Source: Zavarzinella sp. (GTDB taxonomy: Bacteria > Planctomycetota > Planctomycetia > Gemmatales > Gemmataceae). Taken from it: 64,000 nucleotides of DNA. Position numbers and translations under genes: made by a program. The DNA is taken from contig JAWKTI010000006.1 in NCBI GenBank assembly GCA_041399155.1, forward strand, positions 186,001-250,000, written 5' to 3'. This document shows, piece by piece, positions 1 through 8,547 of this stretch. Every line of letters begins with the position of its first letter. Within the stretch, counting starts at the first letter, position 1. The notes under the pieces were generated by a model, which did no database searches, was not told the DNA's origin, and saw nothing but the letters and a program-made list of their open reading frames with translations.

Positions 1-265
1 CTACATCCGTTATGCCGATGGCACGGAAGAAATGTACGACATGAAGGCCGATCCGAATGAATGGACGAACCTGCTGGCACCAAACGCCACCATTCTACCC
101 GCAACGAAAGAACGCCGCGACGCACTGGCGAAGTGGTTACCAAAGGTTGATCTGCCTGCCACTGCAGGAAGTGCACACCGCGTATTGACTTATGACAAAA
201 AAACCGGCCAGGTCACGTGGGAAGGACAACCCATCGGCCCGAAAGACCCCATCCCACTTCCGTAA
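1..265 (+). CDS. Sulfatase, C-terminal fragment (cut by window edge)
   Basis: The reading frame is open from base 2 to the stop at 265, so only about 87 C-terminal residues are seen. The stretch YADGTEEMYDMKADPNEW is the usual tail of iduronate-2-sulfatase-like and other type I sulfatases in Planctomycetes, where a strand reading 'E-L-Y-D-L-x-x-D-P-x-E-x-x-N' closes the alkaline-phosphatase fold. Family knowledge suggests hydrolysis of sulfate esters on polysaccharides by a secreted enzyme. The catalytic Cys/Ser motif lies outside the window, so activity cannot be judged. The gene converges on the DUF1501 gene, with a large inverted repeat between them. Confidence 0.75.
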   Translation, partial: YIRYADGTEEMYDMKADPNEWTNLLAPNATILPATKERRDALAKWLPKVDLPATAGSAHRVLTYDKKTGQVTWEGQPIGPKDPIPLP

Positions 266-301
266 AGGCGAGCAAAGTGAGCTGGCTAGAAAATAAATTC
301 T

Positions 302-544
302 CTTTGGCCCTGAAGGGGCCATTCTGTCAGCCCAGGGTGAGCAAAGCGAGCCCTGGGTTACTGGTACAAAAAATCTTCGGCCCTGTAGGGGCCGTTCAAA
401 TTCGAAGTGATGAACCTAACAGATTTAATCAGAACACAGACTCATTTTGAACGGCCCCTACAGGGCCGCGGGTATGGTAATTTCTTTTCCCAGGGCTCGC
501 TTCGCTCACCCTGGGCTGACAGAATGGCCCCTTCAGGGCCAAAA
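302..544. repeat. Nested large inverted repeat between convergent genes
   Basis: Two arm pairs are nested. The outer arms (302-357 and 489-544) match over about 56 bases with only one or two differences, and the inner arms (378-400 and 446-468) are a 23-base match. The loop is about 45 bases. Each arm itself contains smaller palindromes such as GGCCCTGAAGGGGCC and CCCAGGGCTCGC. The structure sits between a plus-strand sulfatase end and a minus-strand DUF1501 end, where a bidirectional transcription barrier would fit. It encodes no plausible protein. The flank to 705 has a short motif, CACTTCGTGCCTG, that recurs near 22400. Confidence 0.75.
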
Positions 545-705
545 GAGAATCCCCAGCCCTTACGGAATGGGCTACAACTAGACTGCACTTCGTGCCTGAA
601 GCAATAATTGGGGTATAGAAATCTCGGCCAGAAAGAACCAAAGAGTCCAGATTCAAATAAAAACGACTACTCCCGTCAACTCAGCCCAGTTGAGATGCTT
701 CGTAC

Positions 706-2109
706 TTACCCCAGAATTCCCTTTACCAGCTCCCCGTGGACGTTGGTCAGGCGGCGTTGGATGCCGTTGTGGTAGAACGTCAGTTTTTCGTGGTCGAGGC
801 CCAGCAGGTGCAGCACGGTGGCGTGGAAATCGTGCCAACTGACCGGATTCTCGGCTGCTTTCCACCCCACATTGTCGGTGGTGCCGTACGCGATCCCCGG
901 TTTCAGTCCTGCGCCTGCCATCCAGCATGAAAACCCATAGCGATTGTGGTCGCGACCGGTGCCCACTACGTTGGCTGCGGATTGGGCAAACGGGGTGCGG
1001 CCAAATTCCGTGGTAAACAGCACCAGCGTGTCTTCCAGCAATCCGCGGTTGTGCAGATCATGCAGTAAGGCCGCAATTGGCTGGTCAATCCGTTCCGCTT
1101 CCGCCTGGTGGTTCGTTTTCACATTTTCGTGGGCGTCCCAACTGGTGCGTGGGCTGCCACCAATCGGTCCACCGGAATAGATCTGGATGTAGCGAGTGCC
1201 TTTTTCGAGCAATCGACGTGCCAGCAGGCAGCGAATTCCACAATCCTGGGTGGCTTTGTTGTGAATGCCGTAGGCTTGCTTCGTTTTTTCATCTTCCTGG
1301 CTGAGATCGGCCACTTTGGGAATGGCTAGCTGCATTTTTGCCGCTAACTGATAGCTGGCAATCCGGCTGAGCAGTGGGTCTTCCATGGGGTGGCTGGCAC
1401 CGTACTGCTGGTTGAGTTTGCCCAGAAGTTCTTTCGCTGCAAGCTCTTGCGACGCGGGCACCGCCTGACGTGGGTGCAGATCCTGCACCGGTTGATTGCC
1501 CGATTGAAAGGCCACTCCCTGGTGCACGGATGGCAAAAAACCGCTTGTCCAGTTAGACGCACCTCCGGTGGGATCGCCACGGCCATCGGGCAGCACCACG
1601 TACGTGGGAAGTTCATCGGTAATCGCACCCATGCCGTAGGAAAGCCAGCTTCCCAACGATGGGTAACCGTTAAAGCCAAAGCCACTGTTCAGCAGAAACA
1701 ACCCGGGGGTGTGGTTGGCTGTTTCAGAGAACATCGACCGAATCACCGTCAGCTTATCGGCATGCTTCGCAATATTGGGAAACAGATTGGACAGCCACAA
1801 CCCACTGTTGCCGTGCTGCTGAAAAGCAAAATCGCTCTGGCGAAGTCGCCCGATTTGCCCAAAGAAAATGTCCGGTGCGTGGTCCATTTTCAGGGTTTTG
1901 CCATGCATTTTCGTCAATTCTGGCTTGTAATCGAACGAATCCAGGTGACTGAGCCCGCCCACAAGCGAAATCTGGATGGCCCGCTTTGCCTTGGCTTTAG
2001 GATTGGCAACAACCTTGCCCGCGTTCAGCAGGTCCAGCAGGGCAATGCCCGCCAGGCCGGAGAAGGATTGCAGCAGGTTCCGGCGGTGCATCATGGTTTC
2101 TGGTTGCAT
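706..2109 (-). CDS. DUF1501 family protein
   Basis: This is a 467-residue protein with a twin-arginine-like N-terminus (RRNLLQSFSGLAGIALLDLL), suggesting export. The body matches the DUF1501 family, which has an alkaline-phosphatase/sulfatase-like fold: GGLSHLDSFDYKPEL near the start, a TEFGRTPFAQ segment about three quarters along, and a GRDHNRYGFSCWMAG segment near the C-terminus. Family length (430-480) fits. It begins 3 bases after the stop of the upstream PSD1 gene on the same strand, so the two are almost certainly one transcript, an arrangement seen very often in Planctomycetes. The substrate is unknown; a role in polysaccharide breakdown is often proposed. The start could be at either of the closely spaced Met codons at the N-terminus. 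Confidence 0.9.
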   Translation of the reverse strand: MQPETMMHRRNLLQSFSGLAGIALLDLLNAGKVVANPKAKAKRAIQISLVGGLSHLDSFDYKPELTKMHGKTLKMDHAPDIFFGQIGRLRQSDFAFQQHGNSGLWLSNLFPNIAKHADKLTVIRSMFSETANHTPGLFLLNSGFGFNGYPSLGSWLSYGMGAITDELPTYVVLPDGRGDPTGGASNWTSGFLPSVHQGVAFQSGNQPVQDLHPRQAVPASQELAAKELLGKLNQQYGASHPMEDPLLSRIASYQLAAKMQLAIPKVADLSQEDEKTKQAYGIHNKATQDCGIRCLLARRLLEKGTRYIQIYSGGPIGGSPRTSWDAHENVKTNHQAEAERIDQPIAALLHDLHNRGLLEDTLVLFTTEFGRTPFAQSAANVVGTGRDHNRYGFSCWMAGAGLKPGIAYGTTDNVGWKAAENPVSWHDFHATVLHLLGLDHEKLTFYHNGIQRRLTNVHGELVKGILG

Positions 2110-2112
2110 GCG

Positions 2113-5103
2113 TTACTCCACGTGTAGAAATTCGTTACTGTTGAACAGGGCACGCACCAGCGGTGGCAGGCCTTCTTTCTGCACAATCGGTCGAATGAGA
2201 GCCAATTCCTCCGACGTGGGTGATCGCTGGTAGACCTGTTGAAACAGGTAGGTCACCTGGGCGTCGACCGATTTTGGTTCTGCCTGTTCTGCCCGCTGGG
2301 TCAGCAGTCCCACCATCCGCAGGGCAAAATCACCATTCCACAGCGACAGTGCCTGCAGTGGGGTGGTTGTCTGGCTGCGGGTGGGGGTGGCAGAAGCCGG
2401 ATCGGGGCAATCAAAACTGTCCAACAGACCCCCATTGGCACTGCGGGGCAAAAAGCGATAAATACTTCGGCGGTGCTGGGCAAAACCCCCACGATCTTCC
2501 GGCAAAAAGTAGGCGGTGCCGTTTTTATTTAGCAGTTGATAGTCCGAAAAGCCCTTCCCACCCATTTCGGTATTCAGCACACCAGCGTGCTGCAACATCC
2601 GATCGCGAAGCACTTCGCCTTCAATGCGGCTGGGCGATTTTCGCCAATAGTATTGGTTATCCCGATCAATATTCGCTGCATCAGGCCGATGGTGCGAGGC
2701 TTGCTGATAGGTGGCAGAAGTGAGAATCAGCGTGTGCAGTTTTTTGATATCGAAACCAGAATCAATGAATTCCGCTGTCAACCAATTGAGCAGATCGGCG
2801 TGAATTGGTTTCCCACCGTTAAAGCCAAAGTCGCTGGGTGTCTGCACCAGTGCGGTGCCAAAGTGGTAGTACCAGATCCGATTGACCATCACGCGGGCAA
2901 ACAGAGGGTTGTCGCTGGAAGTCAGCCACTGTGCAATTTTTTTGCGTCGTTCCCCTTCCGGTGCATTGTGGGGTAATTCGTAATGCTGTTTCGCTGAAAC
3001 TTTGGACAGAGAACCGGCACCGATGGCACGCACCGGGTTTGCCGCCTGACCTCGCGCAAGTACTTGCGTGACAGGTGGTTGCTGCGTATTCAACGTGTAG
3101 ACTTTCAGTAATTGACTTCCCGCCAGTCGAGCAATTTCTGCCCTCAGGTGGGCCAATTGTGCGTCCCACTGCAGCAGTTGTTTTTTCTCATTTTCTTTTA
3201 ATGCTTCCAGCACCTTTTCCGAATTGAGAAATGAACTGGCACGGAAAGACTGTTCAATCTCGTCTTTGGTCAGTGACTTGTTATATAACCGTGCTTTAAT
3301 AATTGTGCCGTTCAGCACGTGGTTCCCACCTGCGGGGTGGTGTCGCAACCCGAACAGCACGTGCGACTTTCCTGCTGGAAACGTCACCAGTTCCTGGGCA
3401 CGATAGCCCGTACCATACGGTTTGCCGTTTCGATAAGCGGTAATGGTGCCATCGCTGCCGTATGTAATGGCCAGATGCACCGGGTGCTGGGTGGCTTCCG
3501 TTTCCTGTGGTGCATTGAAAGAGGCAGTGCGACGGAAAAAATTACTCCCCGCCAGCCATTGGTTCTTGTCTTTTTCGGCAAAGACAATCGCATCGAACAC
3601 GGCACCGTTTTCAATGGAAATCACCCCTCCGCCGGCCTGATTCAACGTGGGCAACTGCACCCAGGCTTCCAAGGTTTTTTCCTGCAAGTCGCTTTTCAAC
3701 GCGGAAGACTGTGCGTAGCCACTTTTGCCATCCACCACCAATCCGGTGGGGGTGAATTTTGCCTTACCATGTAGTTCAACATCAAGATTCCCCAGCAAAT
3801 CCTTGCCAGACTGCTGGAAATCCCACGCAGCCAGTGGTGCGGGGCCGACATTGGCCGCTTCTTCTTTTGGCAGGCGACTTTTCGCCAGTTCCCACAATTG
3901 ATCGCGGGAGCGTTTCAACGTAACTTCTTTGCTGGTAAGTGCCTGCAACTGTTCTTCATTCATCGGCACTTTGATGAGGCTTTCCCCATGTCGCACACCG
4001 GTGAAGTTGGCGGCAAAGCGATAGTAGTCTTCCTGGGTGATCGGATCATATTTATGATCGTGGCAGCGGGCACAATTAATGGTTAAACCCAGAAACAATT
4101 GCCCCACGTTGCCAACCAGTTCTTCCAGTTCGTCCTGAAAGGCGGTTTCGCGTGCCACAGGTAACGATGGCAGAACAGTATTGTGAATACCATTCACCAG
4201 GTAACCCGTGGCAATTTTCGCCCCCACCGATTGTGGTGCCAGTTGATCCCCAGCCAACTGCCACGCTGCAAATTGCTGGTAAGGCATATTCGCATTCAGT
4301 GCGTCAATTACCCAGTTGCGGTAATGCCAGGCATTCTCACGCGGTGCGTTGCGTTCAAACCCGTCCGATTCCCCAAATCGCACCACATCCAGCCAGTGCC
4401 GGGCCCACCGTTCCCCGTATTGTGGGGAAGCCAGCGTTCGCTGCACCAACTGTTCCCACGCATCGGGTGCGGGATCATTCACAAACTGTTGCACCTCTTC
4501 GTGCGTCGGTGCCAGACCCAGCAGGTCGTGGTAAAGTCGTTTGATCAGCACCGGTCGGCTGGCTTTCGGTGAAAAAGTTAATTTTTTCTCATGAAATTTT
4601 GCAGCAATGAAGCTGTCAATCGGGCTGAGAATGGAATTTGACGAATCGCCATATTGTGATTCTGGAATATTTGGCCGCACAATGGGTTGAAAAGCCCACC
4701 AGTCGGTGCCCGAACGCAATGAAGTGGTATGCTCAAACAGGCGAATCGGGTCTTCGTCCCACGGTAGGTTCTGGTCGATCCATAATTGAATGAGTTTTTT
4801 CTCATCATCCTTCAGTGGGTGCTTCGGGGGCATTTTGTCGGACGCAACGAGTTTCCAGAGAATGCTTTTGTCGCTGTTTCCGGGTTGAATCACTTTGCCG
4901 GAATCCCCACCTTGCAGGGCAGATTTGCGTGAAATTAGATTCAAACCACCTGCGGGATCGCTCCCACGGTGGCATTCGAGACAGCGATCAATCAGGAGAG
5001 GCACAATCTGCTTTTGGAAATCAACGGGTGATTCGGCATGCACGGACGACACGAGCAGCCACCCGCACAGCACCACCCACGTATGAACGTTTTGTAAGAT
5101 CAT
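2113..5103 (-). CDS. PSD1/cytochrome c domain protein (DUF1549-DUF1553) with LamG-like insert
   Basis: The 996-residue exported protein has a signal peptide (MILQNVHTWVVLCGWLLVSSVHA). Then comes a planctomycete cytochrome C domain with a CLECH heme motif (about residues 35-100), followed by DUF1549 (about 160-370; ERWARHWLDVVRFGESDGFE, then CARCHDHKYDPI). A concanavalin-like LamG insert follows (about 430-640; LEAWVQLP, LAITYGSDGTITAYRNGKPYG). The C-terminal DUF1553 has RVMVNRIWYYHFG and TPLQALSLWNG. The order cytochrome-DUF1549-LamG-DUF1553 is a standard planctomycete architecture. It is followed after 3 bases by the DUF1501 gene. The redox or hydrolytic role is not established experimentally, and the LamG domain suggests carbohydrate binding. 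Confidence 0.92.
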   Translation of the reverse strand: MILQNVHTWVVLCGWLLVSSVHAESPVDFQKQIVPLLIDRCLECHRGSDPAGGLNLISRKSALQGGDSGKVIQPGNSDKSILWKLVASDKMPPKHPLKDDEKKLIQLWIDQNLPWDEDPIRLFEHTTSLRSGTDWWAFQPIVRPNIPESQYGDSSNSILSPIDSFIAAKFHEKKLTFSPKASRPVLIKRLYHDLLGLAPTHEEVQQFVNDPAPDAWEQLVQRTLASPQYGERWARHWLDVVRFGESDGFERNAPRENAWHYRNWVIDALNANMPYQQFAAWQLAGDQLAPQSVGAKIATGYLVNGIHNTVLPSLPVARETAFQDELEELVGNVGQLFLGLTINCARCHDHKYDPITQEDYYRFAANFTGVRHGESLIKVPMNEEQLQALTSKEVTLKRSRDQLWELAKSRLPKEEAANVGPAPLAAWDFQQSGKDLLGNLDVELHGKAKFTPTGLVVDGKSGYAQSSALKSDLQEKTLEAWVQLPTLNQAGGGVISIENGAVFDAIVFAEKDKNQWLAGSNFFRRTASFNAPQETEATQHPVHLAITYGSDGTITAYRNGKPYGTGYRAQELVTFPAGKSHVLFGLRHHPAGGNHVLNGTIIKARLYNKSLTKDEIEQSFRASSFLNSEKVLEALKENEKKQLLQWDAQLAHLRAEIARLAGSQLLKVYTLNTQQPPVTQVLARGQAANPVRAIGAGSLSKVSAKQHYELPHNAPEGERRKKIAQWLTSSDNPLFARVMVNRIWYYHFGTALVQTPSDFGFNGGKPIHADLLNWLTAEFIDSGFDIKKLHTLILTSATYQQASHHRPDAANIDRDNQYYWRKSPSRIEGEVLRDRMLQHAGVLNTEMGGKGFSDYQLLNKNGTAYFLPEDRGGFAQHRRSIYRFLPRSANGGLLDSFDCPDPASATPTRSQTTTPLQALSLWNGDFALRMVGLLTQRAEQAEPKSVDAQVTYLFQQVYQRSPTSEELALIRPIVQKEGLPPLVRALFNSNEFLHVE

Positions 5104-5225
5104 TTTTCCAGGCTCCCCACCGAATGGGTACAGGGTACCAGAAAAACAGCCCCACCGCAGTAGAAAAATGAGAAAAGGCAGGCTTGGGTGATGAGAGCAG
5201 ATACCAAAAGATAATTAAACCAAAA

Positions 5226-6002
5226 TCAGATTGAAAATCGGAGTTTTTCCGCTTGAGGATCGACTTCAAATCTTGGCCACAGTCTTTTAATTATTTCATC
5301 CGGAGTTTCATTCAATGTATCGATGAATCCTTTGCAAGCGTCGAACAAGTCACGCAAGGTTGCAAAACAACAATGTTGCGTGACCTCTTCACGCATCCAT
5401 TTCCATAACCCTTCAATGGGATTGAAATCGGGACTATAACTGGGCAAAACTACTATTTCGATGTCCAACTCGCTGGCTTTGGTTCGAACGAACTTCGCCT
5501 TGTGCCAAGGTGCTCCATCCCAAATTACCACAACACGTCGACCTTGTCTTTCTACCCAATCGTTCACTCGGTGCAAAAATTCAGCCGTGTTTTCCTTGTT
5601 GCATTTGCCTTCGTTCCAGATCAAACATGCACCAGCACTGAAATTGTAAGCACCATACCAGTTGATGCGATCGGACAGCGGAGGGCAATCACTCACTCGC
5701 CAAGCCGATTCTCCCTTGCGCCACCAAGTATAGCCCAAGTCCATATCACGATGAAAATGGGATTCATCAATATAAATGATCACGATATCGCCGCGACACA
5801 TTTGCTGGTACATATCCGCGAACTGTTTCAGGTATTCGGCCCGCTTTTCAGGGTCCCCTTTGCCGAACAGTTTCTTGCATTTCTTCCAGCTCAATCCCGC
5901 TAATTGCAGGATCCGCCGCACGGTATTCCGAGATACATACCGCTGGAATTGACAACCGATCCAGTTGCACAACTTCCTGATCGTCCATCCGTGGCCTGGC
6001 AA
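5226..6002 (-). CDS. IS630 transposase, DDE catalytic part (ORF B)
   Basis: The 258-residue frame carries the DDE_3 superfamily endonuclease. Visible blocks are the first catalytic Asp in IIYIDESHFHRDMDLGYTWW, a second in VVVIWDGAPWHKAK, and the Glu in LPSYSPDFNPIEGLWKWMREEV, so the D-D-E triad appears complete. A winged-helix part (SRNTVRRILQLAGLSWKKCKK) precedes it. The frame is open upstream to about 6073, where it joins ORF A by a -1 step at a CCCCCTTTT run. IS630 elements often make the full transposase by frameshifting there. The element may therefore be active. Confidence 0.88.
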   Translation of the reverse strand: MPGHGWTIRKLCNWIGCQFQRYVSRNTVRRILQLAGLSWKKCKKLFGKGDPEKRAEYLKQFADMYQQMCRGDIVIIYIDESHFHRDMDLGYTWWRKGESAWRVSDCPPLSDRINWYGAYNFSAGACLIWNEGKCNKENTAEFLHRVNDWVERQGRRVVVIWDGAPWHKAKFVRTKASELDIEIVVLPSYSPDFNPIEGLWKWMREEVTQHCCFATLRDLFDACKGFIDTLNETPDEIIKRLWPRFEVDPQAEKLRFSI

Positions 6003-6049
6003 TTGGTGATCTACCGGATCGCTTTTCAGAACGGCATCAACGATCTGCT

Positions 6050-6322
6050 CTATCTGCGACTGGACAAAAGGGGGACACGGCCGCCAGTACGCCGATAAAT
6101 CAAGGCGTCAGGTCCATGGTTGTTATATTTATGAACCCAGTTCAACAACACATCGTCGCAACGTCCAATTTCTGCGGCATAAGCAGTTGCGTTAGTGTGA
6201 CCAAGAGCAATTTGGTACAAAGCCATAAACCGCTCCCGAGTACGAGGATGCTCGGATTCCAGAGCCAGGCGACGCAAATCATCGGTGGTTTGATTCCATT
6301 TAGTAGTGTTCGGTCGGATCAT
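6050..6322 (-). CDS. IS630 transposase, N-terminal helix-turn-helix part (ORF A)
   Basis: ORF A encodes about 90 residues beginning MIRPNTTKWNQ, with a GGAG ribosome site upstream; earlier in-frame starts would lie in the terminal inverted repeat. It carries the Homeodomain-like DNA-binding region of IS630 transposases (RERFMALYQIALGHTNATAYAAEIGR, followed by WVHKYNNHGPDALIYRRTGGR). After GGR the zero frame runs into a stop, while the -1 frame continues as PPFVQSQIEQIVDAVLKSDP into ORF B. This supports either programmed slippage on the C5T4 run at 6066-6074 or an old frameshift. Confidence 0.82.
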   Translation of the reverse strand: MIRPNTTKWNQTTDDLRRLALESEHPRTRERFMALYQIALGHTNATAYAAEIGRCDDVLLNWVHKYNNHGPDALIYRRTGGRVPLLSSRR

Positions 6323-6428
6323 CCTTGATCTCCAAAGGTTGGTCGACTTGCCTAGGTTGAACATTCTGACCAGCTTAACATAACTCACCAAATCTGTAAA
6401 CACCGATTTTCAATCTGATTTTGGTTTA

Positions 6429-6682
6429 GCAGACACGATGTTGTAATTATGGGCCCAGACACTGAAGCCCCAGGTGGGGTCGCCGACGAAGTAGGTGTGG
6501 TAGTCGCTGATGCGGAAGTTGTAAACCGTTTCGACTTCGCCACTATTGGCCACGCCTTCGACAGGCAGATACTGTTGATCCTCCGACTGTAGCAGGTCTC
6601 CGGGCTGCAGGAACTTCGCGGGCACACAGCCCTGATCTTTCACATAAAACGGATGCCTGGCCGTGGTGCGGATGATTCTGCC
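6429..6682 (-). pseudogene. Truncated pretoxin Hint module, copy 1, cut by IS630
   Basis: Read on the minus strand this gives GRIIRTTARHPFYVKDQG, KFLQPGDLLQSEDQQYLPVEG, then VETVYNFRISDYHTYFVGD and WGFSVWAHN. That is the C-terminal half of a pretoxin Hint (intein-like) domain of polymorphic toxins, which normally autocleaves to release the toxin tip. The N-terminal half with the nucleophilic Cys is missing, and no start codon is evident. The IS630 element begins 10 codons after WAHN, so no toxin domain remains. It is nearly identical to copies 2 and 3 over 6447-6682. Confidence 0.8.
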
Positions 6683-6926
6683 AGTCCGGCTCTGATGGAG
6701 GGGGAGTGCAGCAATGCACCCTCCCCGCCCCTATACCAATCAGTTTGCGTCCAGCCCACAGGTGGGCAAGCTGCGACCGCCCAGCAACCTAACACTGTGC
6801 GATTCGTTGTCAAGTTGTCAAAGATCTAAGATGTTGATCAATGTCGTAACGATTGTTGCGACACTGCATAATCGTCTCAAACTGGCTTCAAAGGCGACTG
6901 GCTGCTCTCTCATGTTGGCCCAAGAC

Positions 6927-7709
6927 TTACGAATAAATGATACCAGATTCAACTGCCAAGGGTCTGATGCGTGCAATCTGCTCTTCCGTCACCCGCCATA
7001 AGCTCAAAGTGCTATTGAAGGTAATCAGACTGCCATGATTGGCATCCGCAGTGATAAAATCTTTTAGCCGCATTTCGCCAATCATTAACTTTAGTTGAAA
7101 ATCATTTACATAATTATATGGATAAAGATCCCTTATACTCCCTTTGTAGATTTCTTCGTCGTCCATTCTTAAACCCCATCGTCCATGACGCTCTACCTCG
7201 AGCGATTCCTCTGGGGAATTCTCATCACCCGTCCCTATCCCAAGAGCATACCATTCAGGACCTTTATCAAAGCTTCTTTGATAACTAATTCCGTATTTTG
7301 AACCTGTCGAATCAGCAATTGATTGGATCAGCTGAAGATTATTGAGGTGGTCAATTGACATACACTGATCATTTATACTTATAACAAAATATCTTTCATC
7401 GCTATCGAATGACGCCACAACATTAATCAAATATCCGTGAAAGTGATTAAGGTATGAATCACCAGTCGATATAACATTAAATCCAGTGATATTATTAAAA
7501 CTCATTTTGATAAGCTTAGATCTCTGCCTTTTGAATGACAGCAACTTTGGGGTATAGCCTTCGCCATGAATGCTCATTACATCCGGACAACAATTCAATG
7601 ACTCCATCCAATTCAGAATGCATTGCAGTAATCTGGCATTTATCAAGTAGTCTGTTTCATCGTTGCCATAAAATGCAATGCAGTTATAACTTGTATCAGC
7701 CTCCACCAC
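6927..7709 (-). CDS. Probable immunity protein of a polymorphic-toxin cassette (unassigned family)
   Basis: The 260-residue soluble protein has no signal peptide. Its C-terminus (RDLYPYNYVNDFQL, then GSLITFNSTLSLWRVTEEQIARIRPLAVESGIIYS) resembles a widespread uncharacterised bacterial family whose members carry 'RD.YPWNF' and 'G.L......LW.V...I..VR..L...G.I'. It starts 4 bases downstream of a nuclease-like toxin tip on the same strand, the usual toxin-immunity order. The function is therefore inferred from position rather than from a named domain. The base composition is clearly more AT-rich than the flanking chromosome, in line with transfer. No disruption is visible in the frame. Confidence 0.6.
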   Translation of the reverse strand: MVEADTSYNCIAFYGNDETDYLINARLLQCILNWMESLNCCPDVMSIHGEGYTPKLLSFKRQRSKLIKMSFNNITGFNVISTGDSYLNHFHGYLINVVASFDSDERYFVISINDQCMSIDHLNNLQLIQSIADSTGSKYGISYQRSFDKGPEWYALGIGTGDENSPEESLEVERHGRWGLRMDDEEIYKGSIRDLYPYNYVNDFQLKLMIGEMRLKDFITADANHGSLITFNSTLSLWRVTEEQIARIRPLAVESGIIYS

Positions 7710-7712
7710 AAG

Positions 7713-7952
7713 TCATCTCCTTTTACGCTTGATGACCAAATCGCGAATAATTTTTGGTTTTCCTTGATGCTCTTCAGGCAAAGAGTCCATTCCGTTTCTT
7801 AATTTAATTTTAGTTTCTAGGGGATCATCAGTAATTGATAATACTTCAAATGCATCTACTTTCCCATCTCTGCGGACGCCGATAATGTCAGGGCGTTTGT
7901 TGATTGCACCCGTTCTGGTGACATTCAATGCAGTCCGCCATGAACGATTCAT
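7713..7952 (-). CDS. Toxin tip with restriction-endonuclease-like fold
   Basis: The 79-residue segment contains RPDIIGVRRDGKVDAFEVLS, which resembles the core of REase-fold toxins: an Asp in the RPD turn and a Glu in the E-V strand, as in PD-(D/E)xK nucleases. The frame is open upstream of the Met across 'LYII' to a TAA at 7965-7967. Before that the same frame continues as Hint copy 2's tail (GPHSKAHATLVNRQVRKMVESGD). The natural product was probably a Hint-toxin fusion, now split by this nonsense codon. Its neighbour downstream is the putative immunity gene. Alone it lacks a delivery domain. Confidence 0.55.
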   Translation of the reverse strand: MNRSWRTALNVTRTGAINKRPDIIGVRRDGKVDAFEVLSITDDPLETKIKLRNGMDSLPEEHQGKPKIIRDLVIKRKRR

Positions 7953-7964
7953 GATGATATATAA

Positions 7965-8395
7965 TTAGTCACCACTTTCTACCATCTTACGAACTTGGCG
8001 GTTTACTAATGTTGCATGCGCTTTACTATGTGGGCCGTTTGTTATCTGCGCTTTACCATAAACAATGGTCTTGCCTTTTGATGTTGTGAATTCTGTGGAA
8101 TGCATTCCTCTTCTTCGTCGTACGCTATACGCTGCAGAATTCGCATTATGAGCCCAGACGCTGAAGCCCCAGGTGGGGTCGCCGACGAAGTAGGTGTGGA
8201 AGTCGCTGATGCGGAAGTTGTAAACCGTTTCGACTTCGCCACGTCACGCCTTCGACAGACAGATACTGTTGATCCTCCGACTGGAGCAGGTCGCCGGGCT
8301 GCAGGAACTTCGCGGGCACCCACCCCTGGTACTCGACATAAAACGGATGCTCGGCCGTGGTGCGGATGATCCTGCCGCCCACATGAAGATTCAGA
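7965..8395 (-). pseudogene. Truncated pretoxin Hint module, copy 2 (frameshifted)
   Basis: The module starts as GGRIIRTTAEHPFYVEYQGWV and KFLQPGDLLQSEDQQYLSVEGV. It then loses frame through a 5-base deletion relative to copy 3, where the stretch after TTCGCCAC is shorter. In the restored frame it reads to GFSVWAHNANSAAYSV and a linker (FTTSKGKTIVYGKAQITNGPHS) that leads towards the nuclease tip before a TAA at 7965-7967. The first half of the Hint domain is absent. The segment 8136-8547 is a direct repeat of 11121-11537. Confidence 0.75.
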
Positions 8396-8547
8396 ATCGG
8401 GGCACAAAGATTCCAGCCTACGCGATTACTTGTTCAAGGCTTCGCCCTGGATTCCCGCCTACGCGGGAATGACGGTTTTCAGGTAGGCATCGGTTAACAG
8501 GTTGTTCTTCGAATTTACTGCCTGAGATTGTACCCGCCTATGCGGGA
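8136..8547. repeat. Direct repeat unit 1 (Hint module plus REP palindromes)
   Basis: These 412 bases match 11121-11537 (417 bases) almost base for base. The length difference equals the 5-base deletion in the Hint coding part. The shared segment runs from AGAATTCGCATTATG through the Hint half-domain into non-coding DNA with two ATTCCCGCCTACGCGGGAAT-type palindromes. Matching flanks beyond the coding part show recent duplication or gene conversion. Confidence 0.85.

Larger units (their letters stand above)
5216..6428 (-). mobile_element. IS630-family insertion sequence, complete
   Basis: A 1213-bp element is bounded by inverted repeats of about 31 bases with one internal mismatch (left 5216-5246 beginning TAAACCAAAATCAGATTG, right 6398-6428). 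Both ends carry TA, the target duplication expected for IS630/Tc1-mariner elements. It encodes a transposase in two overlapping frames on the minus strand. The insertion sits just downstream of the first Hint module and removes whatever toxin tip followed it. The other side of the element is already the upstream region of the PSD1 gene, so some flanking DNA may have been lost. Confidence 0.9.

Noticed and set aside
1390..2127. Long plus-strand frame in the DUF1501 gene
   Set aside because: Antisense shadow of a well-supported gene; no family resemblance.
5104..5215. Remains of the toxin tip on the far side of IS630
   Set aside because: The 112 bases translate to nothing like a tip; they fit the upstream region of the PSD1 gene.
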